Shown: one piece after another, positions 22,139 to 31,595 of the stretch
Layout: each line of letters opens with the position of its first letter
How positions within the stretch are numbered: position 1 is the first letter of the stretch
Origin: Siphonodentalium dalli
Taxonomy: Eukaryota; Mollusca; Scaphopoda; Gadilida; Siphonodentaliidae
Length of the DNA stretch: 64,000 nucleotides
NCBI GenBank assembly: GCA_032622095.1
Contig: CP136062.1
Span: 160,016,875-160,080,874, forward strand
Direction: 5' to 3'
Program-made: the position numbers and the translations under genes
Notes under the pieces: generated by a model
Told to the model about the DNA's origin: nothing
The model's database searches: none
Seen by the model: only the letters and a program-made list of their open reading frames with translations

Positions 22139-22492
22139 GTACCGCTATTCTCAAAGTAATTGACCAGAAAAACGGGGTGATACCCCGGTCATGACCGTGG
22201 TGATACCGGTAATAAACGGTAGCGGTGCGGTATCGAGACGGTCATGGCGTGGAGTTACGGTATTGGGCGATAATGATACCGTGGTCTTTTAGCGGGCACC
22301 GCATTAATTTTGTTGAATACCGCGGTGATTTTCATGGAACTCTTTTAGGGGAGGTATTTACTCACACATACTTGTTCGCGTTAACAAGCGGTATCAGTAC
22401 CGCGGTATTGGAGGATACCGCGGTATAGTACCGCCATATTAACGGGGTGACACCACGTTATTGGTGGTCAATTACTTTAAGTATAGCGGTAC
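22139..22492. mobile_element. Family F inverted-repeat element rich in ATACCGCGGTAT
   Basis: Imperfect 28-bp terminal repeats: GTACCGCTATTCTCAAAGTA at the left is mirrored at the right by TACTTTAAGTATAGCGGTAC (3 mismatches over 28). The interior holds several palindromes of the form ATACCGCGGTAT or CGGTATCAGTACCG. It is markedly GC- and CpG-richer than its surroundings. No coding frame. It lies in putative intron 1. Confidence 0.6.
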
Positions 22493-23200
22493 ATTGTGTA
22501 GTTATGGTATTAAAGCATAAAAATATTAGCATGATGTGCCAAAGTCAGATTAATATGGCTTGAGCATGTGTTTGTACAGAAGGGTGTAACGTACCGGTAC
22601 ATGGTACATGTACCGGTATGGTTTCCCATACTGCACTTCTATTTCTGGCAAAAAAAAATTTTGCAATGAACAGGACTTCCTTCAACTAACATCATCGTTT
22701 CATCCGAATTACTGCTAATATTTTTCCAACGAAAAAGAGTTTTCTACACAAATCAGATGTTGCCAATTGGGGGAATCAATTTTGATTCTCGCCAGTGTTT
22801 TGTCACTAGAATCTTTATACGAGCAGATGTACCGGTAGATTCAGTGATTCGGATGGAAAATTAAGCCATGTACTCTCGGGCTCCAAATAAAAGTGCAGGC
22901 CCCAATAATAGTGCAGGGGGAACTCTGAGCAAAACATCAACATTTAAACAAATTATTTTTATAGTTCATGTAATAGTACCGGTAGGTCAAGTATAGGAAT
23001 CAACATACTAGTAGTACTAGTACCGTACATGTACATGTATGTGTCATGTGGTGTTTTATTCAATATTTAAATGTTCACATGTGTGTCATATATTTGAATA
23101 TGTACATGCATAAAGTTATAAGCTCATCATTTTGGTATCAGAGTCATATCAAAATCTTGAGTTTGTGCTCATTTCAATTTTCATATCCTCCAAATTGCAG
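22493..23200. other. Putative intron sequence, no feature assigned
   Basis: Non-coding, with many GTAC, ACCGGT and ACATGT palindromic words. A pyrimidine-biased stretch and TTGCAG at 23195-23200 lead into the proposed microexon. Confidence 0.4.
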
Positions 23201-23235
23201 ACCCAAATAAGCACTGTGCAGGGGCTGATGATATG
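23201..23235 (+). CDS. Possible 35-nt microexon of the cadherin gene
   Basis: AG at 23199-23200 and GTAAGC at 23236 bound 35 nt. Joined to the phase-1 end of the first exon (G at 21142), it reads D-PNKHCAGADDM without a stop and leaves phase 0. The donor is a strong match and the acceptor is acceptable. The call rests on phase and splice consensus only; the length is short enough for chance, and no following exon was found. Confidence 0.4.
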
Positions 23236-23393
23236 GTAAGCAGTTTTCTTTTTAAAAGACCCACATTTTATATATTGCATGAGAAACGAAAATTAAAATC
23301 AACTTCACATGCCATGTACACCTTTTATAGGAACAGACTTTGGCAAACACTTTCTAGTGCCACTGTTGGTTCATAATTTTGGCTTCTAAGTTA

Positions 23394-23598
23394 CGCTGAA
23401 TAGGTCATTGTCGCATGGTTTCTGGCAAAAAGACACCCAGGATCTCTTAAACTGTCAAAAAGACACCCTAGCAGACGACTAAACAAAATTCCCATTGTTT
23501 GGTGAGACTTTGATATCCTGGGTGTCTTTTTGACAGTTTAAGAGATCCTGGGTGTCTTTTTGACAGAAACCATGCGACAATGACCTATTCAGCGTACA
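23394..23598. mobile_element. Family E foldback element
   Basis: The left arm (TAGGTCATTGTCGCATGGTT at 23401) is mirrored by AACCATGCGACAATGACCTA at 23568. Within each arm CAAAAAGACACCC or its complement occurs twice. The loop is about 45 bp. No frame and no clear target duplication. Confidence 0.65.
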
Positions 23599-24262
23599 TG
23601 TAAGTTACAAGTATGGGTACAGGTCACATTTAAAAAAAATATCTGCAAGATACATGTATCATTAGAAACAAGCATGGCCAAACTCACAGGGGTTTGTAAC
23701 GTGCTCCTCTGCCCCCACTCACACTTCCCTTGTGCACCGTCCCTAGTACGGTATATACGCCATGGTACCAGTAGAATAATAGAGATGTACCATGATGTTA
23801 AGTACCGTACATGTACATCTAGGCGCGTACATGTACCGGTATATACTGGTACTGGTACATGTTGGGATGGTGCATAATGGCAGTGTGGGTGGGGAGCACC
23901 TCACTCAGTACATTCCTACTCGACTTTCAAGGAACAACCCACTGACAAGAAAGAGACAAACCATTGAGTAACCAATAAACAATTTATCTAGACGTATACC
24001 CTCCATGTATATAATACACCATTTTGTGATACATAATTATATAGCCGTGCATTGTACAAGAAATCATGACCGCCTATCATAACATTTTTTCATTTTTATG
24101 GGGGTGGCAGTAAGACAGTCTAGCCTGACTATGCCACCCCTCGAATATACAACATAATATTTGTCAAATGTATTATGCATTAATATGTGTATATTTAAAT
24201 AAAATATCCTATCCTATCCTACATGTATATTTACATGTATAAAGCCCCTGTGATCTGAACTA
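23599..24262. other. Non-coding; possible LINE or SINE tail
   Basis: 23740-23870 is packed with GTAC-type palindromes. 24107-24225 (GGGTGGCAGTAAG ... AAATAAAATATCC then TATCC repeats) has the look of a retroposon 3' end with a short-repeat tail. That part is a weak guess. Confidence 0.3.
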
Positions 24263-24461
24263 CAGTAATGCCCTAATTAATCGACTCCATAACCACAGCA
24301 GAAATATAGGTAACTTTTCAGGATTTAGACGGAAATATGGCTTGTTGCCATTCATCGGAAAGCTCTCGGGGGAGAGCAACAAGCCATATTTCCGAATAAA
24401 TCCTGAAAAATTACCCATAATTCTGCTGTGGTTATGGAGTTGATTAATTAGGGCATTACTG
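24263..24461. mobile_element. Family A palindromic element with matched arm variants
   Basis: Ends CAGTAATGCCC...GGGCATTACTG next to TA. Both arms share departures from the family norm: CCATAACC faces GGTTATGG (usual CCTTAACC/GGTTAAGG), and CTAATTAATC faces GATTAATTAG. The centre is deleted on one side (CGGGGGAGAGCAACAAGCC). Confidence 0.85.
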
Positions 24462-24463
24462 TA

Positions 24464-24776
24464 CCCTGCTGGACAAAACAAGTGTCCACTTAACCGTGGT
24501 GCGGTTAGCGTTGCCTCGGTGTACTTGCCATTCGGCCATGGTGTAGTTGCCGCGGTATACCGGTACATGTACATTCATTAAATTGAAAACAAGACGATAC
24601 AAACCAGAAATCTAACCATGTTGTACATGCCATTCGGCCACGTTGTACTAGTAGTTGCCTTTCGGCCATGGTGTACTTGCCGTTCGGCCGCAGTGTACTT
24701 GTCATTCGGCCGTGGTGTACAGGTACATGTACTTGCCATTCGGCCGCGGTGCTCAACTGTAGTTACAAACTCTGAC
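24464..24776. mobile_element. Family D element, left end with tandem GGCCG units
   Basis: Starts CCCTGCTGGACAAAACAAGT directly after the family A copy, the two sharing TA. From about 24505 it repeats a unit of about 17-19 bp of the form TTGCCATTCGGCCATGGTGT (24526, 24654, 24679 and more). It ends with CTCAACTGTAGTTACAAACT, which matches the reverse complement of 25728-25748. The opposite end repeat is missing. Confidence 0.65.
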
Positions 24777-25663
24777 ATAATATATAATATAGATTCTGAT
24801 TGCCCTCCGAGACTGTTTTAGGATTGACCTGTTCGACCCTGGCACTAAAAGAGTTAATTACTGGTATACAAGCCCTATGAACCTTTACAACTTAATCTGG
24901 TGATTACTGTAAGCCCTGCTTCCTGACCAGGAGGTCATAGGGTGATTATAAATTAAGCTAAAATCAGGGGTATATACAGCCTTATTCTCCCCATTACGGC
25001 CCATGTCATTGGTATTCCAACCCACCAGTATTTGTATTTATTGATCAGATCGAGCCATTGAATTCTGAGAAGTCATGGCCAGTCACGAGCTGCAGCCATT
25101 CTGCTTTATAAACCCAATACATCCATATATGGTACAGCATCAGCATTCTTTTGTTCATTTATTGTTGACAAAGAAATTGATTTATTCCCGAGGTCTCCAG
25201 ACGTCTTCTGAGAATTGAAAATCAAATTTGATTTGGTCCTTAGACTGTGCTATTAAATTCATTCCATAGAGTGATATGTGTTGATTAAATCTCGTAGGAA
25301 TTCACTACGTTCCAACCTCCATAATTAATTGCATTGTACTACTGGTACTTGTACATTATGGTACATGCAGTAGAGTTGTTAGGGCTTTTTTTTTTTATTA
25401 CTTGGTTTGCAGATTTCCCTACCCAAATAAAAGGACATATACAAAATGTAATTTAGAAGTAACAGTTTTATATGTTTGCATAAAATATAGATGTATGAAC
25501 AAAATCGATTGAACAGCGAATCCTCCCGGTGTTGTTTATGGTATGCTACAGATCTACCGTACCATACTACATGTACATGTAGTAGCTTGTACCGTACTAG
25601 TAAATACATAAGACAACTACATGTACAATGTAACAGATTTTCCGCCAACTACCGGTACATGTA
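24777..25663. other. Non-coding, no feature assigned
   Basis: A lone GGCACTAAAAGAGTTAA at 24840-24856 resembles a family B terminus without a partner. Otherwise nothing recognised. Confidence 0.4.
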
Positions 25664-25885
25664 CCCCGCTGGACAAAACAAGTGTCCATTGGCACCGCGG
25701 TGTATTTGCCGTTCGGCCGCGGTGTCAGAGTTTGTAACTGCAGTTGAACACCGCGGCAGAACGGCAAGTACACTGCGGCCAAACGGCAAATTTACTGTGG
25801 CCGAAAGGCAACTACCCTCGCGGCCGAATGGCATGTACATGTACACCATGGTTAGGTAAGTGGACACTTGTTTTGTCTAGCAGGG
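25664..25885. mobile_element. Family D element, both ends present
   Basis: Left end CCCCGCTGGACAAAACAAGT and right end ACTTGTTTTGTCTAGCAGGG are inverted repeats flanked by GTA and TAC. Inside are inverted runs of the GGCCG-containing unit, meeting around GTTTGTAACTGCAGTTGAAC. No coding frame. TA may be the duplicated target. Confidence 0.75.
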
Positions 25886-28570
25886 TACATGTATTTAAAA
25901 AAAATATATACCTACCAGGTATTTTATTCCCCCCCCCCCTACTAGTGTACCTTTGAGCCAAAAAAATCTAAGCCAAGTAATAAAAAATAAAATGCCTAGT
26001 GGCCTCAAAACTATCTGAAATGTTGACACATTTTCTTGCATGCCACTTTTACTGGCAGAAAATACATCAATTACGAAATGGAGTCCTCTGTCAGATACCA
26101 GTTGTGTGATGTGACTGCTACTCTTTTAAGTCACGTTTCTTTATTTGAATAACAAACAAACTATCTTTGGCTTCCTAACATTTTAACGTACCTGATAATT
26201 GGGTGGTGGATTATCACAATTAACTTTTTCAGTTCTCACCCAGTTTGTCCCATATTGACAGAAGGGACATACATGTACATGTACTAGTGCATGTAAATGT
26301 ATACCAGTTTGCATACTGATTTTTGAGAGAGAACGTCACTTTTCCCGGGACAAAAATAGATAGAAGTGGCACATTTTATACCGGTATCTTCTCCCGAGTC
26401 GCCCTATATGCTGGTCCCTGCTGGATCATACAGAGCGGTAATTTGTATTGCAAAATTTTGCATATGGGTACTAGTACCTGTACGTTACATTTATCCATAC
26501 AATTATTTGTAACTGAAGTATTCAAATGAAGATTTCTTTCATTTCCATATTGCCAGTGAGTAGCATTACGAACATTTAGATGAACCAACAGTACTAATCC
26601 TGGGCTGAGTTGGATGTCATAAGATTGCATCAGTAATCAGTAGTGCACCCAGGTGTTCAACGAAACATATTGGAAGGATTCACAGTGTGTAGGCTGGAGA
26701 TTCTTTCATCTGGCTCCTGTATGCTTCTGATTAGGGCAGCTTGTCTTAAGCATTTACATCACCTGATTGAGCCTAATTCAATTAAATTGTTACACATCCC
26801 ACCTAACACATGCCTCGAATTACCCCCTTTGTTTCCAGTAAGAACCTTCTGGTCTCCACTGGTACAGATCTTTGTTGCTGTTCAACTTTAATTATGTTTT
26901 GACTTGCTTCTGACAAATCTTATCCTGATTTTAAATTGATGTCTCTCATCAAATTTCTGGTCTCAATTTGGTCAGGTATTAGTTTACACTTTTAACGGAT
27001 GTAGAGTTTTCAATTGAAAATATTTTTATAACTTAAAATGTTGTTTTGGCCAATGGTCCTATCCTAAGTGCCAAAACATAGGGTAGCTGACAAGAATTAA
27101 TTGAGGAATTTGTAATATTACAGCTACTGGTACAAGTATATTATGATCATGACAGGCTTAGGACAAATTCAGCCTGTCACTGCATGTCTGTCAGAAATAG
27201 ATTTACTGTACCTGTATGACCTACATGTACAACATGTACATGTACATATTAGAAATATTTATTCCAATTTATTCCTGTTTATTCAGCAATTTATTAAAAA
27301 ACACTTTCAAGTGTGTATAGGTACTACTAGCCAAGAGGGCAACTTGGGAGATATTTTCTTTTATTACCGCCGACCAATTTTATATATTATTAAAAGAGTG
27401 ATCCAATACATGTGCATGTAGCAACCTTAATTTTCTATTCAGATCCAATATCTTGCTTATGTTGAGCTGCCAATAATAGATTTCAGATGATAAATATGAT
27501 ACAAAGATGTTTAGACACCATTCTCCTTAAATTTGGAAAATTTATGGTTTTCCATATTCATTTTGTTTTGACCGACATGCCCAAAATTTCCAGAAATAAA
27601 ATATATAAAAAAGTGGCCTAACTTAATATTCAAAACTACTCATGTTAACTTAATATTTATAATATATGTGGTCAATTACATGTACAATTGTACATCATAA
27701 TTATTTACTGCTAAAGTTTCATCTTGTTACATGTACCGTATACTGCAGATTTTTATTTTAGAAAAATATAATATGAAGGCTACCAGTATATTAAATTGCC
27801 ATACCCTGGTGCATCAAAAGTTAGTGATGAAAAGCAAACTGTAAAATAATGTACACTACTATTAGTTACAGGTAATGTCGAGTAAGTACACATATGGTAA
27901 CCCTAAAATGTAACCAATCCAGAATGTAAAAAATGTAAAACCTGATATTGAAAAAAAGACTACCGGTATGGTCTACCTGTGAGTACATGTATTAAGAGCT
28001 GCTCAACACTTCTCTTCCACATTTCCCTTGAACTTTGGAAATAATTTCTTATCTATACTGGTACATCCATCCTTGGGAGTCAGGTTGCCTCCTTAGAACA
28101 TTAAATTTCTGTTTATTTTAGGATTATCTCTCCATAAATATATTACACGCCCTGTTAAACAAAATATACACAGCGTCACAAATATGTTTTCTCTTTGATG
28201 TAACTAATTACCCGAGAAATTTCACTCTCACAGGGGGCTTGAAACTTGGAGGTAATTCTAGCCCTATTTAACACATTTTCCAATCAAGCTGAGGTAAAAT
28301 TGGTTGTTTATTTACATACATCAGTCGAACAAGGAATATTATATTTCTACAAACACCAGAAATGGGTGAATTCCTGGTTATTGAATTAATGCCTATGGAG
28401 ATCATGATTGACAAGCTACTAGTACAGAGAGTACACTAGCAGGGCCCCACACTTACATGTATATCCTGTACTATATTTCCTTCTACCAAGATGAATAGGG
28501 TTTTTTTGGGGGGGGGGGGGGGGTTGAGGGCAGAAAACTCCACTCTTGGTGACAAGAAAATAAAGTTAAA
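25886..28570. other. Non-coding, no feature assigned
   Basis: 2.7 kb of AT-rich DNA with scattered ACATGTACATGT words, a C9 run at 25931 and a G16 tract at 28508-28523. No frame in it has domain-like content, and no RNA gene is visible. Confidence 0.4.
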
Positions 28571-28703
28571 GCCGAATGGCAATTACACCTCGGCCCAACT
28601 GTAGTTAGCCATTGGAGCCGCGGTGTACCATAGTTGCATTTCGACCACGGTGGCAACGCTAACCGCACCGCAGTTAAGTGGACACTTGTTTTGTCCAGCA
28701 GGG
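28571..28703. mobile_element. Family D element, right-end fragment
   Basis: GGCCG-type units (GCCGAATGGCAATTACACC and others) followed by the right end ACTTGTTTTGTCCAGCAGGG. The left end is missing. It also shares GGCAACGCTAACCGCACCGC in inverted form with 24490-24509. Confidence 0.65.
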
Positions 28704-29564
28704 TATATACATGTATACATTGTAGTACATGTACATGTACTGTATGTCATCTTGATCCTTGTAAATGCATGAACACATTCTGATTTAGTGATAAGCTCAG
28801 TTTTATCATTCTTTATACCGGTACCTACATGTAAATGTAAGTTTGAAGAGAAATATCTTTCATGGCGTCACAGAATGCCTAGAAAATACTGAAATATTAG
28901 CAAAATTCCAAAGATGTGGTGTGTGTATTGAGAGACATAAGTACTACATGTAGTTACATGTACTGTACATGTACCAGAGAAACCAGTAATTCATTTATAA
29001 ATTACATGTACATTTTGGTGAGTACATGTACCAATATGCATGTAAACTTGATCCTCTTTTTTTCCCCTTATATATAATTTTTTTGTTACAGTATTTACAT
29101 GTACAGGTACCGTATATGTACCGATATGCTGGTTAGACAACTGACTGAAAAGCTCATAATGTAAATATACCGTACATGTACTGGTACCTACATGTGCATG
29201 TACAAAGTACTTGTCTGATATTTATTCCCCTCCTTCTGAATGCACCCAGTGCCCTGTATTAGATTCAAATGGAATAGGATAGAATAACTACTTGAATTAA
29301 TATGGCATCAGTATAGACACCATGTCTCCATTATTCCGCCTCAGATTGACCTCTTCACAGTGTTTGTGTCTCAGCTCTTATTCTCTACAAGACTCAAGTC
29401 TCCAATTTAAACCTTCACATGGGGCTCTTGTTAAACAGTGTGGGGTCCCTTTGGCTTTCAATTTTATCTCTTCCATGTGACAAATTGACTCCCAGATTTA
29501 TTGGTTGATCTGTAGTAAACTATTTGTAAGCTTGTTCAGGGGTGTTGGTTGTAAAAACATGATA
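28704..29564. other. Non-coding, no feature assigned
   Basis: Palindromic GTACATGTAC words cluster at 28715-28745 and 28945-28975. Nothing else recognised. Confidence 0.4.
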
Positions 29565-29814
29565 CAGTAATGCCCTAAATAATCGACTCCTTAACCACAG
29601 CAGAATTATGGGTAACTTTTCAGGATTTAGTCGGAAATATGGCTTGTTGCCATTCATCGGAAAGCTCTCAGTAATTCTGCTATGGTTAAGGAGTTGATTA
29701 TTTAGGGTAAAGAGAGAGCTTTCCGATGAATGGCAACAAGCCATATAAGAGAATGCATTGGCACAGGGTATATGGGTTGATACAAAAATCGGACTTAGCA
29801 CTGAAAGGGTTAAT
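29565..29814. mobile_element. Chimera of family A and family B elements
   Basis: 29565-29670 is a family A left arm to the centre. It jumps to GTAATTCTGCTATGGTTAAG and GATTATTTAGGG (right-arm outer part), then to a second centre piece (GAGAGCTTTCCGATGAATGG to AGCCATAT, ending 29747). This passes without a break into AAGAGAATGCATTGGC and the family B tail, ending GCACTGAAAGGGTTAA. The join lies in ATAT, common to both families. Confidence 0.75.
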
Positions 29815-29839
29815 CAGCATAGATATTCTGGACATTCCC

Positions 29840-30180
29840 AGACTGCTTGCCACTATAGATATCACAGATAGTTCCCACTGCAGACCCAGAGGGAATGAGT
29901 CATTTGATAAATTTAATTGATGGTCCATGTGTATCAGAAACAACACCTGTACTAAATGTATACAGATCACACCATGCATTGTTTGGAGGAATTTGTGAAT
30001 ATCTGTTGATAAGAGTAACAGTATGTGTGGCCAGCATACATGGGGTGTACTGGAGCCATGTGGGTTTATTGGTACCTGTATACATGTACTTTATGGATTC
30101 ATATTTACTAGTATTTATCTGAGTAATTGCCATTAAATCTCAACAGATTTCATCAGAATTTATCCATGGCTGGACCAGCT
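29840..30180. repeat. Local duplication, unit 1
   Basis: CATTTGATAAATTTAATTGA (29900) and CACACCATGCATTGTTTGGA recur at 30479 and after. A later block (GGATTCATATTTACTAGTAT) has a diverged match near 30848. It is a diverged tandem duplication of roughly 600 bp, interrupted by the sequence at 30230-30440. Confidence 0.55.
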
Positions 30181-30243
30181 GGCCATCTTACAATTGATCT
30201 GGCCGAACCTCCCAGACTGTACTGGTATGCCATCATAAATCTC

Positions 30244-30440
30244 ACCAAGGATTACCAATCAATCAATCAATCAATCAAAGTTTATTTGTACGTTACACCA
30301 TGTATGGTCAAATGTACATTAACATAGAATAACAAGACAAGAACATTGAATATGGAACAAAATAAGTAGCAACAAATACATATATGGATGTATATAGATG
30401 ACAATGTAATTATGTGAGTTGATATTACGTCATCAGCCAG
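30244..30440 (-). mobile_element. Probable LINE 3' end on the minus strand
   Basis: Read on the minus strand this ends AAATAAACTTTGATTGATTG with further ATTG repeats (plus strand 30257-30288). That is a common form of LINE 3' tail with a short-repeat end. No coding part remains. The left limit of the insertion is not clear. Confidence 0.5.
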
Positions 30441-30457
30441 CATCAAACAAGGATGGT

Positions 30458-30960
30458 CTCACTGCAGACCCATTGAATCATTTGATAAATTTAATTGATG
30501 GTCTGTGTGTATCAGAAACATCTGTACTATGCAGATCACACCATGCATTGTTTGGAAGTACATGTACCGTACATTGTATTTGTTAATATATTTTGGTAAT
30601 AATAGAGTCTGGCCTGGGATTCAGGAGTATGAGTCATGCTATGATAGGGGTTTATTGGAGTATGGCCTGGGATTCAGGATTGTACTGTAGGAGCCATGTC
30701 AGGATGTGGGTTTATTGGAGTGTACTAGTACATGTATCGTATCTATGGCCTGGGGTTTGGGAGACATGTGGGTTTATTGGTACATTATAGATTTTATCCT
30801 TACTGGACCACAGAAATCTCTTGAGCTCATTTCCTTTTGCTGCTGTATTCATATTTATTTCTGTGAGTGTAATTGCCATTATATCTTGACAGATTCCATT
30901 TACCAGTATTTATCAGCGGTTCTTCCTCTGGCTCATGAATATTTTCTTTACTGTTATTTC
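30458..30960. repeat. Local duplication, unit 2, with GGGTTTATTGG units
   Basis: Partner of 29840-30180. It also contains three diverged units ending GGGTTTATTGGAGT or GGGTTTATTGGTAC (near 30647, 30707 and 30770); a related block is at 30060 and another at 31221. No gene. Confidence 0.5.
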
Positions 30961-31304
30961 TTTTCTCCCTCCATGAACATGTGTATCTTTTGGAAAGTGC
31001 TCAAGTGCTCATTTATCGCTTCACAAATTGCTTTCACCAGCACATGTATCGGTGTGTAATTAGTGTGTATTTAAGCAACAATTTATTCCGGCACATGCAT
31101 GCTCATTCTGCATTTACTAGTAGGTATCATTACCAATATTCCTTTTACTCCTGCAACTATGTACATGTACTAATAATAGATTACCTGCAGCCTGGGATTC
31201 AGGAGGGTACTTGAGCCATGTGGGGTTATTGGTACTATATGGATTTTGCTCCTCCATGAACATTTTATGCTGGCTTAACCCTTTACCCAACAGAAGGGCC
31301 CTGT

Positions 31305-31373
31305 GCCAATGCATTCTCTTATATATGCGAGTCGACCATAGGTCGCCTCGCATATATAAGAGAATGCATTGGC
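31305..31373. repeat. 69-nt hairpin cassette (forward)
   Basis: Perfect 27-nt arms (GCCAATGCATTCTCTTATAT through GCGAG, and its complement) around a 15-nt loop TCGACCATAGGTCGC. The same hairpin in inverted orientation follows at 31453-31521 after an A/T-rich spacer. Other copies are at 41988, 54573, 54723, 58788, 58926 and 63374. Confidence 0.9.
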
Positions 31374-31452
31374 TTAACACATTAAAATTTTTAAAATTGT
31401 TAAAGAATGTAAGAAAAAATGGTAAAAAGTGTTAAAAAAATATTTTTTTTAG

Positions 31453-31521
31453 GCCAATGCATTCTCTTATATATGCGAGGCGACCTATGGTCGACTCGCA
31501 TATATAAGAGAATGCATTGGC
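31453..31521. repeat. 69-nt hairpin cassette (inverted)
   Basis: Exact reverse complement of 31305-31373, so the two hairpins together also form a larger inverted repeat around a spacer of about 80 bp. Confidence 0.9.
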
Positions 31522-31595
31522 ACATGGCATAACTGTAACCATCACAATGTGGTCAATGAGCCGATTCCAATGATATCCATATTTGTATGGTTTTT

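Noticed and set aside
24578-25867. Overlapping frames with repeated GRMASTP- or RPNGKYT-like peptides
   Set aside because: They are translations of the GGCCG-containing 17-19 bp units of family D, open on both strands.
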